Source: an uncultured Alphaproteobacteria bacterium (GTDB lineage: Bacteria; Pseudomonadota; Alphaproteobacteria; CAAHEQ01; UBA3637). From it: a stretch of 38,120 bases of DNA. Position numbers and translations under genes: made by a program. The DNA lies in assembly GCA_944392125.1 (NCBI GenBank), contig CALXVP010000014.1:1-38120 (forward strand). The letters are read 5' to 3'. Below, in pieces: positions 17,596 through 25,989 of this stretch (position 1 is its first letter; each line of letters starts with the position of its first letter). The notes beneath the pieces were generated by a model, which did not search any database, had not been told where the DNA came from, and was given only the letters and a program-made list of their open reading frames with translations.

Positions 17596-18510
17596 TTAGA
17601 TAGTTGTTAATATTTTTTGAACGCGCACGCCTTCCGGTCGCATTGCGCCGATCCACAAATCAACTGTCAACACCTTGCTGTTGACATGTCTATCGGATTC
17701 TGTCACGTCAAATCTATCTAAATTCATCATCAACAATACCGATTCAGGGGCAAGCGCTAAACATGTTCGTGTGCCGGCATTTTCTTCTAAAATCGGATTA
17801 TTTTTCGTTCCGATACCTGTCGCAGACCCGGCAAACAACACAATATTATAACCACTCACATTTTTCTGAATGCCGCTTTCAATCGGGTGTCCCGAAATAT
17901 AGTTATTATTGATGAATTTGTCTTCCTGCATCAACGCCGTATTTTCGGAACCGGTCAACAATAATGTTGTCCTGGCAATATCACTCATATCAATATCGTT
18001 ATTGATAGAGTTTTCAATCAGTTGACTGATTTTTGCAGCCGTCAAGCCTTGTTTAGCATCAACCGTTAATACACCATCTTCTTCAGCCGTTAGAATTGTC
18101 GGTGCCCGGTCCGGCCGTCCAATCCACACATCACCGGCTGCCGCTTCGCAAATCACGCGGTCAACAACCCGTCCCTTCGCTTTTAATAACTCTTGCATTA
18201 AAGACGATGTCGGGTCTGCAATCAGTTCATCAACGTCTTGCTTTCTATCAAGCAAAACCGAAACCGTAAACCGGCGTTTAGAAAATTGTCGGTTATCCAA
18301 GGTATAGTCAACAAAATGCTTTAACGGATTGCGGGTATTGTCTTCAACTAAATCAAGCCCGTGCAATCTAGCGATATTTGTTATTTTGCCGGATGGGTCT
18401 ATATGTTTAACCGCCGGCGAGGATTCCAATTTGGAACGCTCTTGTTGTGCGAGCTGCATAAAGGTATCTTGAAATTTTATGCGCGCACCATTATCAATAG
18501 TTATCGTCAT
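17596..18510 (-). CDS. Major capsid protein
   Basis: The 304-residue protein follows the scaffold region and a hypothetical gene. It has an HK97-fold capsid feel: a helical N-terminal arm (ARIKFQDTFMQLAQQERSKL), the ARLHGLDLVEDNTRNPLKHFVDYTLDNRQFSKRRFTVSVLLD region typical of the podovirus phage capsid family, and a C-terminal beta segment ending MRPEGVRVQKILTTI. The start follows GAAAGGA. The long leader (18511-18629) contains a hairpin. The order portal, scaffold, capsid, tail tube A/B supports the call. Confidence 0.85.
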   Translation of the reverse strand: MTITIDNGARIKFQDTFMQLAQQERSKLESSPAVKHIDPSGKITNIARLHGLDLVEDNTRNPLKHFVDYTLDNRQFSKRRFTVSVLLDRKQDVDELIADPTSSLMQELLKAKGRVVDRVICEAAAGDVWIGRPDRAPTILTAEEDGVLTVDAKQGLTAAKISQLIENSINNDIDMSDIARTTLLLTGSENTALMQEDKFINNNYISGHPIESGIQKNVSGYNIVLFAGSATGIGTKNNPILEENAGTRTCLALAPESVLLMMNLDRFDVTESDRHVNSKVLTVDLWIGAMRPEGVRVQKILTTI

Positions 18511-18587
18511 ATAAAAATTCCTTTCAAAAAATAAGTTGATTATTTATTTTTCAAAGAGTTGTCCGATAGGATTCTTCTACCGTTTTT

Positions 18588-18604
18588 AGCCCGGCGGGCT
18601 TTTT
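18588..18604 (+). terminator. Short GC hairpin in the capsid-gene leader, plus-strand U run
   Basis: AGCCC/GGGCT with a three-base loop is followed by TTTT on the plus strand, opposite to the genes here. It could stop antisense transcription. On the minus strand it forms a hairpin without a U run in the long capsid 5' leader, where it may affect mRNA stability or processing. Confidence 0.4.
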
Positions 18605-18629
18605 GTTTCTAGGGGGCAAACGCTTTTCC

Positions 18630-19139
18630 CTATTTTTCAGAAATCTCATTTAATAATTCAGTATTGCTCATCATTTTAATGTTTGTATGTTTTTTGGAAT
18701 CAACATAAACATCCGGTGCAACCGCGTAATTGAACGGTTGTTCTATTTTTTTACCCAAAACGGTCTGCAAATACGCCACATACGTTTTCTGCCTAGCCTC
18801 TCGCAAATCGCCTGAGCGGTAAATCGGCACATTGAGCAATTGGAATGAAATAGCACAATTTTGGCAATCCTCATGCGTATAGTCTTTAATACTTTTCGCT
18901 TTAAACGCTAATGCGTCATTATTCGTATCATCTTTTAATGTCTTCACAGCGTCAACATAACAGCTGCGAACAAAGTCAAATTGCTTACCGGCTTTCGTTA
19001 ATCGCATGGGTACAGCCCGTTTCATCACGTTTAATTGCCGCCATTCTTCCGGGCAATCCGGGATAAAAATATCGTCAAACTCATAATCAGTTGACGACCC
19101 ATCTTTTAAATAAGCACCACTTACTTTTATTTTAAGCAT
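18630..19139 (-). CDS. Hypothetical protein between scaffold and capsid genes
   Basis: From the ATG at 19139, behind GGAGG and overlapping the scaffold stop, the protein is 169 residues. A GTG six bases upstream is the alternative. It has mixed alpha/beta character (MLKIKVSGAYLKDG at the start, DCPEEWRQLNVMKRAVP, a C-terminal QPFNYAVAPDVYVD) and no membrane segment. I do not recognise the family. Its place in the head-gene block and tight coupling suggest a structural or assembly role. Confidence 0.6.
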   Translation of the reverse strand: MLKIKVSGAYLKDGSSTDYEFDDIFIPDCPEEWRQLNVMKRAVPMRLTKAGKQFDFVRSCYVDAVKTLKDDTNNDALAFKAKSIKDYTHEDCQNCAISFQLLNVPIYRSGDLREARQKTYVAYLQTVLGKKIEQPFNYAVAPDVYVDSKKHTNIKMMSNTELLNEISEK

Positions 19140-19902
19140 ATTCACCTCCGTAATATTGTTTCATAATTGATTTTTTGAGTTCATTTGAATTGTATTGCTT
19201 GTCGGCTTCTTGCATTTTTTTGTAAAAGTCTTGAAAACTCATACCGGCATTTCCGCCATTTTTAGCCACAGCAAAATCACCATCTTTCACGGCGAACTTA
19301 TCCATCAACGCCTTTGCCACTTGATAAACAGCCCCAATGCCTTCATTTGTCATATTCGCTGTCATATCATTTAATGTTTCAGGCGTTATCACGGCTCCCA
19401 GCACTTCTGATATTTTACTGGTTGAGGCTTGCCAATCTGCTCCAAATCGCTGTTCCATCACTTTTTTCAGCCCCTCTTCACCGTATGTATTTTCGGCGTT
19501 TGTTTTCACCATCTCTTTAAATTGAGCCACAATATTTTTAGCCTGGCGTTTATTAATACCGTTTTCATACAGCACTTTTTGAATCGTCTCTTTTTCTGCT
19601 TCGGAAAAACCATCCCCCAATTCATACGCCGTTTGTTCTTTAGGGCGCGTGTGTTCATAAAAAGCCGTAATTTCCGATTCATCCGCTTTATCAAAATCCG
19701 GAATCCCGATAGTTTTTCTTCCGATGAGTTTTTGCGCATTGTCCATTGATTTCCATAAATCAGCCTCAGATTTAATATTTTTAGCCCACCCACTATTCGC
19801 GTATTCTTCCGGGATATTAAATTCAGGTGTTGCTGTTGTTTCAGGTGATTCACTTGACTCATCTGTTTCAACATCAACATTATCTGTTATTTTTTCTATC
19901 AT
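19132..19902 (-). CDS. Capsid assembly scaffold protein (T7 gp9-like)
   Basis: The 256-residue acidic, helical protein lies between portal and capsid genes. The first 60 residues are Glu/Asp/Ser/Thr-rich (VDVETDESSESPETTATPEF), followed by helical segments and a basic C-terminus (ELKKSIMKQYYGGEYA). This matches T7-type scaffold proteins that guide capsid assembly and leave the head. The ATG at 19902 is preferred over 19914 because GAGGAC lies just before it. It overlaps the preceding small gene. Confidence 0.78.
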   Translation of the reverse strand: MIEKITDNVDVETDESSESPETTATPEFNIPEEYANSGWAKNIKSEADLWKSMDNAQKLIGRKTIGIPDFDKADESEITAFYEHTRPKEQTAYELGDGFSEAEKETIQKVLYENGINKRQAKNIVAQFKEMVKTNAENTYGEEGLKKVMEQRFGADWQASTSKISEVLGAVITPETLNDMTANMTNEGIGAVYQVAKALMDKFAVKDGDFAVAKNGGNAGMSFQDFYKKMQEADKQYNSNELKKSIMKQYYGGEYA

Positions 19903-20167
19903 TCTTGTCCTCATAATTAAAAATATTAATCAGCACATCTTTATCCACTAAATTTGTAATGTACCGATTGATTAAATCCTGCTGGGCTTTGTAATATCGG
20001 ATAATATCGGCTGATAACCGATAATCATCATCTTTAAAAAGTCGGCAGGTTCGAAATAAAACCGTTGCAAACTTTTTCCCGTCTTCGGTAGAGAAAATTC
20101 GATTTGCAACGGCCTTCAATTCATTAATTGCGTCAACTGCTTTTTCATAACGCTTGTTGTTGTCCAA
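19880..20167 (-). CDS. Small head-region protein, 95 residues
   Basis: The charged helical protein begins MDNNKRYEKAVDAINELKAV and ends in an Asn/Lys-rich tail. It overlaps the portal gene end by 23 bases and the scaffold start at the other side, and its start follows GGAGGTGG, so it belongs to the same translation unit. No family recognised. The position is one that small connector-associated proteins take in podoviruses. Confidence 0.62.
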   Translation of the reverse strand: MDNNKRYEKAVDAINELKAVANRIFSTEDGKKFATVLFRTCRLFKDDDYRLSADIIRYYKAQQDLINRYITNLVDKDVLINIFNYEDKNDRKNNR

Positions 20168-21947
20168 ATTGTGCCACCTCCTTTAGGGCTCCCGCATTAT
20201 TTCGGTTTGTTTGTGATTGAACCTGTTGCATTTGAGCCTGCAGGGCTTGTGCCAACATTGCCTGCTGGGCTTGTTGTTGTTCTTTAAATGTTTGCTCTGA
20301 AACAATTAAGTCTTTGAATCCGAGCGAATTAGAAGTGTCCGCAATTAACTTATGCCAGTTTATCGCTCCTGATAGTTCAGGATTAATACTCAATAACGCC
20401 GTAATTGTATTAATTTCTTTTATTAAATCTTCATAAATCTCAACGCGTGTCAATTTTTCAATATCGTTATTATATCTAATTTTATACCAGGATTTGCCAG
20501 ATTTAATACATTCTAACACAGCGTCTGGTATAATCCGGTTATCCCTCCCATTTTGATGTGCCCGTTCTGCCCGTTCACGGTCTGACGGTAAAATGCCTAA
20601 ACAATTATTATCATATAAAATTGAAATACATCTTTGGATTAGTGGTTCAAGCATTTCTGTTTTATGGCGAACGATTATGCCCGATAATGACCTCGCCCGA
20701 ATTGCATATCGCTGCAAAGATTCGGTGGCTGACATCTTTGCTTTTGCGTTAAAATCCAGCAAAATATCAATTTTAAACGCGGCAGAGACTTTTTCATTTA
20801 AATACGACAATAAAAAATTAATTAAATTTGCAGGGTCATATACATCCTGCATCGGAAAAACTGGATTTGTACCCGCTAATTTTTCAGCGTTAAAAATTGT
20901 CAATCCCCGTGCTGATGTGTCAACCACATTATCTCCGAACAGTGCCCCACTTAAAATCCCAATCGGCGGTTCAACCATTTTGTCAAGCGTCCGCATAACA
21001 CCAGACATCGTCTCATTTATACAACGAATTGAACTTAACAGCATCGTTCCCGATGAACGGCCATAAACCTCACCGCGTATTTTTTCTTCGCGGCCAACAC
21101 AAATCGGTTTTTCTTTATAATTCTCTTCGTAAAAAGGCTTATCAAATCCATCTGCGAACCAGTAGCCGATATATTTACAACCGCGTTTCCCGATAGCCCC
21201 AGGCGTATATAAATCATACGGAATAACCCCATGAATAATTTTAAACGAGTCATTCATGTTTTTATTATTCCACGCCTCTTTCATTTTGTCGGGCAGTTTA
21301 TTAAACATCTCTTTATCAAAAGTGCCGTCTTTTGTGTTTACACAAAATTCCGCGATAATTCTGTTAATTCGCCAATGATATGTGTTAAATACCACTTCAA
21401 CCAGCCCGTTTTTCCCTTCATCGATACACATCGTATCAACGCCATAACCACGAAAAATTAACGCATTATCTGATAAGCCTTTTTTAAAATCACCAGCAGG
21501 GAACACCCCCACACCGGATGTTCCGATACACCGTTGGTCATAAAAATATTCAGCCAATGCACTATCCAGACCGGCTTTCGGATGATTCATATGTCCCAGC
21601 ACTTGTTTCGTCGCGTAAGAAAACCAGTCTTTTACGGCATCAATATCTATCAATTCAAGCACGTCATCGCTGGGTTCGAGCGTAATCACATTATCGCCAT
21701 TACCCCATATAATTCCTTTTGTATAATCAGCTGATTGTTGAATAGATAAGGCGGCAGTTGGGTCATAAGTATATTTATCAAAATCATCATCAGCCGGTGT
21801 TTCTTCAGCCCCGATTTCAACCGTTTTTCTCAAAACACTTTTAATGCCGGCATATTTACAAATTTTATTCCATGTGCCGGCATATTTATCTCGTTCCGCT
21901 TTTAATTCAGAATAAAGTTTAATAATATTCTTAAAATCTGTACTCAT
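20145..21947 (-). CDS. Portal, head-to-tail connecting protein (T7 gp8-like)
   Basis: The 600-residue protein fits the podovirus head-to-tail connector family, which forms the dodecameric portal. The N-terminus has the typical helical start (FKNIIKLYSELKAERDKYAGTWNKICKYAGI). Mid-protein segments include QSADYTKGIIWG, YGRSSGTMLLSSIRCINETM and DKMVEPPIGILSG, then AKMSATESLQRYAIRARSL. The C-terminus is Gln-rich (EQQQAQQAMLAQALQAQMQQ). It follows the terminase and two small genes, in the expected order. Confidence 0.88.
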   Translation of the reverse strand: MSTDFKNIIKLYSELKAERDKYAGTWNKICKYAGIKSVLRKTVEIGAEETPADDDFDKYTYDPTAALSIQQSADYTKGIIWGNGDNVITLEPSDDVLELIDIDAVKDWFSYATKQVLGHMNHPKAGLDSALAEYFYDQRCIGTSGVGVFPAGDFKKGLSDNALIFRGYGVDTMCIDEGKNGLVEVVFNTYHWRINRIIAEFCVNTKDGTFDKEMFNKLPDKMKEAWNNKNMNDSFKIIHGVIPYDLYTPGAIGKRGCKYIGYWFADGFDKPFYEENYKEKPICVGREEKIRGEVYGRSSGTMLLSSIRCINETMSGVMRTLDKMVEPPIGILSGALFGDNVVDTSARGLTIFNAEKLAGTNPVFPMQDVYDPANLINFLLSYLNEKVSAAFKIDILLDFNAKAKMSATESLQRYAIRARSLSGIIVRHKTEMLEPLIQRCISILYDNNCLGILPSDRERAERAHQNGRDNRIIPDAVLECIKSGKSWYKIRYNNDIEKLTRVEIYEDLIKEINTITALLSINPELSGAINWHKLIADTSNSLGFKDLIVSEQTFKEQQQAQQAMLAQALQAQMQQVQSQTNRNNAGALKEVAQFGQQQAL

Positions 21948-21949
21948 CC

Positions 21950-22213
21950 TTAATTTCCTAACAAATTCCTGCCCGTATTTCCAACCGACGAAACCTCTTG
22001 TCCCAAAATCCCGCCGTTTGTCATTAATAACTTCAGCCGGGCATTTTTATTCTTCTGTGATTCGCCATTTATTAAATCTGTTGATTGTGAAACATCCACT
22101 TTCGGCGTTTCCCCTTTTAAATACCGTTGTCCCTTTGTCGTTAAACCCAAACTTAATCCACCTGTCGGCAATGCTAATCCATAACCAACTATATTTTGTG
22201 CTGCCTTTCCCAT
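21950..22213 (-). CDS. Small protein between gp13-like and portal genes
   Basis: The 87-residue protein opens with a Gly/Ala/Leu-rich hydrophobic segment (QNIVGYGLALPTGGLSLGL) and ends with a polar, Asn-rich part. Its start follows GAGGAC and overlaps the upstream gene by 25 bases. Small proteins of this type often sit between terminase and portal in podoviruses. No function can be read. Confidence 0.62.
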   Translation of the reverse strand: MGKAAQNIVGYGLALPTGGLSLGLTTKGQRYLKGETPKVDVSQSTDLINGESQKNKNARLKLLMTNGGILGQEVSSVGNTGRNLLGN

Positions 22214-22590
22214 ATATTGTGTCCTCTAATTGTTTTAACATAATGAAAGCCTAAAAATGTATGCAATTTGTTATTGCGATACGTATCTATGCTAATTGTG
22301 TAAACTTTCTTATATTGCGGCATAACCTTGTCAAAATGCTTTTTGATGGCCCGTAAATCGGTCGGACTCATCTCTTTTTGATACACGGCAAACAATTCAA
22401 ACCAGCCATTATATTGATAACAAGCATTTGCACAACAAATCACCTGATTATTTTTCTCAAACGTCCAACTGTCACCATTTTCAAGCAAGCGGATGATAAC
22501 AGCCCCATTTTCATAAAAATCTCGCTCAAATTCAGCAGTTCGGCGAATTTTTTGCACATCGCCAATCTGATAACGTCTTACTTTTACCAT
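22189..22590 (-). CDS. T7 gp13-like protein with GNAT-like fold
   Basis: The 133-residue protein has the layout of T7 gp13 and its relatives, an acetyltransferase-like fold that is needed for virion assembly in T7: an N-terminal RRYQIGDVQKIRRTAEFE, central strands (NQVICCANACYQYNGWFELFAVY), and a C-terminal LHTFLGFHYVKTIRGHNIW resembling the last GNAT strands. Its start overlaps the TerL stop. Whether it binds acetyl-CoA is not evident, since no clean Q/RxxGxG/A loop is seen. Confidence 0.7.
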   Translation of the reverse strand: MVKVRRYQIGDVQKIRRTAEFERDFYENGAVIIRLLENGDSWTFEKNNQVICCANACYQYNGWFELFAVYQKEMSPTDLRAIKKHFDKVMPQYKKVYTISIDTYRNNKLHTFLGFHYVKTIRGHNIWERQHKI

Positions 22591-23912
22591 CTCGAATTGT
22601 TTATCCTTTTAAACGGATTCGTTGTTGTCATTAAAAAGGTTGTGTCTTGCACATTTGTTTTAATAGCATAAACAGCCATCATTAAACTGTCCGCTCTATC
22701 CGGACTTTTAATCCCTTTGGCACGCATGTCTGATTTACTTTCGATAATTCTTTTCCCGTTCGATTGATACTTAAATCGAATCGATAGCAATTCTTTTTCA
22801 AGTATATCGTTTTTGTCCGCAAGAATCTGATGATTACGCAAATATTCAGCAAGTGTGTAATATCCGTATGCCCGAGCGTTTGCATATTCAAACGGAACAC
22901 CTTTATTCGTCGCCCCGTCAAAGCCATCAATCCTAACCCCCATTTCCTGCAAACGAGCATGCACAACAAACCCCATGCCGCCACAATCCAGGATAGCAAA
23001 ATCAGGATGATATTTACCTATTATTTCCACAATTCTGCCGATTGACGACATCGGATCCGCATCTTGCCAGGCTATTTGCGGGTGAAGTTTCCATTGTGTT
23101 GGGCTACATTTATCCAAAATGCTCGCACAACAAAAATCCCCGCCTTGTGCCGCAAAATCAATCCCGATAACCCGAATATGCCGATAAACCTCACCCATCG
23201 GCTCAATTTGACTCATTTCAGCAACAGATTTTGCCGAAAAGAGTAAATTATCCGACATGTCTAGCGGTTCACCCAACCAAATATGCCGATAATCGATTTC
23301 ATTCGTCTCTTTGCAACGAGTGGCTTCATCATTTAATTCTTGAGAACAAAAAGGATTATCCGTATAATTAATTGTGATATGTAAACACTTGTCATTTTCC
23401 ACGCCAAAATCATAAACAGGGTCATTTGGCAATTTACGATTCATCGAAAAAAACACGCGGCTTTTTGATTTTCGAATCGTTGGTATAATAATATCAAGCG
23501 TCTGTTTTGTGATGGCCTCTGCTTCATCAATCCACAAAACATCAACACCCTCAAGGCCTTTGATGTTAACACTACCTTGCTCGCGAAATCCTTTAAAAAC
23601 AATTTCCGAACCCGAGACATTACTGATTATTTTCGTTTTCATAATCTCAAAATTCAGTTGATATGTTTTAATTAAGTCAACAAAAACTTTATAAACCGAA
23701 TCTTCAATCGTTGATTGTGTTTCACGGCCACAAACCACTCTAATTTTTTTCTTTTCGCATAAATAAAGCAAAAAACGGCCGATACCCTGTGTTTTTCCAG
23801 ACCCGCGGCCACCTTCAATTAAGAAAAAACGATAATCATTAAATTTTTCGATAATCGGCATTAGTTTTGGCGGCAAAACCAGTAAACTCGGCACAACGAT
23901 TTCATCCGACAT
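22584..23912 (-). CDS. terL: Terminase large subunit (ATPase and nuclease)
   Basis: The 442-residue protein has a Walker A motif GGRGSGKT (about residues 34-41), a Walker B LWIDEAE (about 126-132) and a C-terminal RNase H-like nuclease with GIDFAAQ (Asp about 252), FAILDCGG (Asp about 309) and SPDRADSLM (Asp about 405/408). This is the PBSX/Terminase_3 type motor that packages and cuts concatemers. ATG at 23912 is chosen behind AAAAGGA; a TTG lies one codon earlier. It overlaps the small subunit by eleven bases. Confidence 0.95.
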   Translation of the reverse strand: MSDEIVVPSLLVLPPKLMPIIEKFNDYRFFLIEGGRGSGKTQGIGRFLLYLCEKKKIRVVCGRETQSTIEDSVYKVFVDLIKTYQLNFEIMKTKIISNVSGSEIVFKGFREQGSVNIKGLEGVDVLWIDEAEAITKQTLDIIIPTIRKSKSRVFFSMNRKLPNDPVYDFGVENDKCLHITINYTDNPFCSQELNDEATRCKETNEIDYRHIWLGEPLDMSDNLLFSAKSVAEMSQIEPMGEVYRHIRVIGIDFAAQGGDFCCASILDKCSPTQWKLHPQIAWQDADPMSSIGRIVEIIGKYHPDFAILDCGGMGFVVHARLQEMGVRIDGFDGATNKGVPFEYANARAYGYYTLAEYLRNHQILADKNDILEKELLSIRFKYQSNGKRIIESKSDMRAKGIKSPDRADSLMMAVYAIKTNVQDTTFLMTTTNPFKRINNSRW

Positions 23913-24297
23913 CAAAATCCTTTTCTTTCCCGTTTATTTTAACAGACGGCAAAATATTCACGGTTGTTGTAATGTTCTGTTCGCTTTTATCACCATATAG
24001 ACGCGGATAAAATTTCGTCGCTTTCCATTTTTCCGTGTCAATCAAAACACGGGCTGTATTCGCATCAATCTTCCCATCGGCTAATTTTTGTTGAATAGTC
24101 TCAATTACGTCTAAACACAAATCACCGCGATTTTCGCGTGCGTGTGCAAGTTCATTTTTTAATTCTTCATTATTATCAACAATTTTGTAAAAAGAGGCTG
24201 TCGAAACTTTCTGAATTTGACATGCCTTAGTAATTGACATGCCTTTTTCAAAATCAGCAATAACTTTGTGTACGTTTATTTTTACCGGTTTGGCCAT
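23902..24297 (-). CDS. terS: Terminase small subunit (Sf6-like)
   Basis: The 131-residue DNA-recognition subunit of the packaging motor carries an N-terminal HTH (SITKACQIQKVSTASFYKIVD) and the family motif NTARVLIDTEKWKATKFYPRLYGDK. It is the first gene of the late block. ATG at 24297 is used because AAAGGA lies at the right distance. The leader upstream holds a terminator and a structured element, so its expression is probably conditional. Confidence 0.88.
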   Translation of the reverse strand: MAKPVKINVHKVIADFEKGMSITKACQIQKVSTASFYKIVDNNEELKNELAHARENRGDLCLDVIETIQQKLADGKIDANTARVLIDTEKWKATKFYPRLYGDKSEQNITTTVNILPSVKINGKEKDFDVG

Positions 24298-24326
24298 CTT
24301 CAATAATCCTTTTTATCTATTATAAT

Positions 24327-24356
24327 AAAAAAGCCGTTTGAGTAAAATCAACCGGC
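24327..24356 (-). terminator. Intrinsic terminator in the leader of the late operon
   Basis: On the minus strand GCCGGTTGA/TCAAACGGC (24348-24356 with 24333-24341) forms a nine-position stem with one mismatch, followed by a six-U run. It lies about 30 bases before terS, so late transcription must pass it. Confidence 0.72.
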
Positions 24357-24367
24357 AAAAAAGGAGA

Positions 24368-24437
24368 ATGATTGGATAGGCTTCTTTTTAGGAAGACCAG
24401 ACAAGAAACAACTCGAAGTATAAATCTATCCAATCAT
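24368..24437 (-). ncRNA. Structured 5' leader of the late operon
   Basis: A perfect 12-bp inverted repeat (24368-24379 with 24426-24437, ATGATTGGATAG and its complement) encloses two smaller hairpins, CTTC/GAAG (24381-24384 with 24392-24395) and ACT/AGT (24411-24413 with 24417-24419), so a three-way junction is possible. The predicted start of the minus-strand transcript is at its first base and the terminator follows it. It may be an antitermination site, a small phage RNA or a DNA-level site. It overlaps nothing coding that I trust. Confidence 0.5.
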
Positions 24438-24443
24438 AATTAT

Positions 24444-24507
24444 TTTATAGCACATTTTTGGGAAAAGTGTTGCATAAAAGATGTTGCAAAATGTTGCAAT
24501 GTGTTGC
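24444..24507 (-). promoter_or_regulatory. Probable late promoter with four phased TGTTGC repeats
   Basis: On the minus strand the extended -10 TGCTATAAA (24444-24452) has no good -35. Upstream lie four copies of GCAACA, seen as TGTTGC at 24468-24473, 24482-24487, 24492-24497 and 24502-24507, with 14, 10 and 10 bp steps, so three are one helical turn apart. This suits a promoter that depends on an activator. Confidence 0.5.
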
Positions 24508-24510
24508 GTT

Positions 24511-24596
24511 CTAAGAATGCATACTCTCTAATGCCATTTCGGCTGCTCTTGCTAAAAAAGCTGACCGATTATCGCCAACTTTCCCTCCTATTTTCG
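24511..24596 (-). pseudogene. Remnant C-terminal end of an antitoxin-like gene
   Basis: The minus strand reads GGKVGDNRSAFLARAAEMAL and on to a TAG at 24511, but there is no start codon before an upstream stop, and the frame overlaps the end of the HigA-like gene. The NRSAFLARAAEMAL pattern resembles the C-terminal helix of HicB- or RHH-type antitoxins. It looks like the end of a gene cut off when the neighbouring module arrived. The family call is tentative. Confidence 0.35.
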
Positions 24597-24881
24597 ATCA
24601 GGCACAACGTTTAATTTCACACCCAGCGATTTCATCACGGTCATAATTGTAGCAAATTCAGGATTGCCATTTATTGAAAGAGATTTATAAAGGCTTGTTC
24701 GGCTCATGCCTGTTTCTTTTGCTAAACGCGTCATGCCTTTGGCTTTGGCAATATCTCCGATAGCGGCCAGCAATAAAGCCGTATCATTTTCGGCAATAAC
24801 AGCAGATAAATATCCTGCAATATCTTCTTCTGTTTCCAAATATTCGCTCACATCAAATTCTGAAACTTTTACTTTACTCAT
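24588..24881 (-). CDS. HigA-like antitoxin (addiction module antidote, HTH)
   Basis: The protein is 97 residues from the ATG at 24881, which follows AGGAGG by six bases; the longer frame to 24950 overlaps the toxin and has no such site. The N-terminal FDVSEYLETEEDIAGYLSAVIAEND and the HTH (MTRLAKETGMSRTSLYKSLS) are the pattern of the putative addiction module antidote family. It should neutralise the toxin encoded one base upstream and probably represses their common promoter. Confidence 0.88.
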   Translation of the reverse strand: MSKVKVSEFDVSEYLETEEDIAGYLSAVIAENDTALLLAAIGDIAKAKGMTRLAKETGMSRTSLYKSLSINGNPEFATIMTVMKSLGVKLNVVPDRK

Positions 24882-24882
24882 T

Positions 24883-25176
24883 TTATACCTCCTTTGACAA
24901 TTTAACTGCCTTTTTAATATCTTTACTTTGTGAAGATTTATCCCCACCACATAATAAGATAATCCAGATATTTGATTTTTTTACAAAATAAATTCGATAA
25001 CCGGGACCAACAAAAACACGTAATTCATAAATGCCTTCTCCCACTGCTTTAAAATCACCCATATTTCCAAGCGAAACACGTCGAATACGTGCTAAAATAG
25101 CATCACGCCCTTTTAAATCGCGTAATTCTTCAAGCCATCTGTCAAATATATCTGTTTTTTGTATTCTTATCATCAT
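24883..25176 (-). CDS. HigB/RelE-like toxin (phage Gp49-like family)
   Basis: The 97-residue protein has the RelE-fold pattern of the Gp49-like family: FDRWLEELRDLKGRDAILAR at the start, GDFKAVGEGIYELRVFVGPG, then YRIYFVKKSNIWIILLCGGDK with SSQSKDIKKA at the end. Family members cut translated mRNA. The toxin comes first and the antitoxin second, as in higBA. The predicted transcript start falls at or one base before the ATG, so the toxin mRNA may be leaderless. An in-frame TTG at 25179 and ATG at 25173 are alternatives. Confidence 0.88.
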   Translation of the reverse strand: MMIRIQKTDIFDRWLEELRDLKGRDAILARIRRVSLGNMGDFKAVGEGIYELRVFVGPGYRIYFVKKSNIWIILLCGGDKSSQSKDIKKAVKLSKEV

Positions 25177-25183
25177 CAATTAT

Positions 25184-25213
25184 ATTGTATCCTAAAAAAG
25201 ACGTGATTGTCAA
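25184..25213 (-). promoter_or_regulatory. Promoter of the HigB/HigA-like module
   Basis: On the minus strand TTGACA (25208-25213) and TACAAT (25184-25189) are 18 bp apart. The start of transcription should be at about 25177, so the toxin message would have almost no leader. Confidence 0.7.
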
Positions 25214-25221
25214 CATAATTT

Positions 25222-25623
25222 TTACTTTTTTTGAGAAATAATCATCAAGCCCTCTTTAAACATCCGCCAAAGTGTCGACCGATGTAAAATTCTATCAACA
25301 ACCTTTTTTTCAATGAGCATTCTAGATATTCTTTTCCATCCCATACCCATTCCCCGCATTTTAATAATTTGTCGGGTTGGGTCGGGCAAACTGGGAATCC
25401 AATTAAACATCACCGTCTCCCACAATTTTAAATCTTCATGTGTCGGCCGTTCATAAAGTTCTAACTCTTCTAAAATTTCATTTACGTTGCGTTCATCGGG
25501 CAATATGCAATATCTGCCAATCAGTGAGCCGGCATAATATTTTTTGAACACCGCCGGCAATCTTTTATCAACCCAAAACGCCCGGCTAATCAATTCTTTA
25601 ATCTGCTTTTCTTTTTCTGTCAT
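25222..25623 (-). CDS. DUF6362-like HTH protein, candidate late regulator
   Basis: The 133-residue basic protein ends in a sigma-region-4-like HTH: SLPDPTRQIIKMRGMGMGWK, then RISRMLIEK and RSTLWRMFKEGLMII. This resembles DUF6362 proteins, which I associate with alphaproteobacterial prophages near the terminase genes. It lies just upstream, in the direction of transcription, of the late control site at 24327-24507, the place of a Q-type or late-activator gene. Binding to the TGTTGC repeats or acting at the leader terminator is a reasonable but untested idea. Confidence 0.6.
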   Translation of the reverse strand: MTEKEKQIKELISRAFWVDKRLPAVFKKYYAGSLIGRYCILPDERNVNEILEELELYERPTHEDLKLWETVMFNWIPSLPDPTRQIIKMRGMGMGWKRISRMLIEKKVVDRILHRSTLWRMFKEGLMIISQKK

Positions 25624-25641
25624 TCGCCCTCCCGAAAATCA

Positions 25642-25989
25642 TCAATCGACATGCCGATATACACCGTCCACTTTATGCCATTTTCTTTTTTTGTTGATTG
25701 CCAGTTTTTTATTAACTTCTTCAATTAATTTCGGAGATGGCCGCTCTTCAATAAGGCTAACAAAATATTTCCCGATTGTGCTTTTAAAACGAACAGCCAA
25801 TGCAACGGCGGCAATATAACTATCCGCCAATTCTTCATACGCTTGCGGTTTTTTATTTTCCCGCATAAAATCACATACCTCTCGCAATTCTTCTTCCAGT
25901 TTCAAAAGTTGTTCCGCTTTCGTGCAATCCGGGAATTTCTGTGTATGCCATTTAACGATTGCGTTAATCAATTTTTTTCCTGTTATCAT
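25642..25989 (-). CDS. MazG-like nucleotide pyrophosphohydrolase
   Basis: The 115-residue helical protein carries the MazG-type metal-binding pattern: LLKLEEELREVCDFM (EEExxE) and about fourteen residues later YEELADSYIAAVAL (ExxD). MazG-like proteins hydrolyse nucleoside triphosphates or, in some phages, alter alarmone levels. The C-terminus (KKRKWHKVDGVYRHVD) is basic. It overlaps the helicase-loader-like gene start region by four bases and is part of the early leftward operon. Confidence 0.68.
   Translation of the reverse strand: MITGKKLINAIVKWHTQKFPDCTKAEQLLKLEEELREVCDFMRENKKPQAYEELADSYIAAVALAVRFKSTIGKYFVSLIEERPSPKLIEEVNKKLAINKKRKWHKVDGVYRHVD

Noticed and set aside
24372..24614. Plus-strand open frame across the late control site
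   Set aside because: It starts with TTG without a ribosome-binding site and is explained by the stem, repeats and the antitoxin-like remnant on the other strand.
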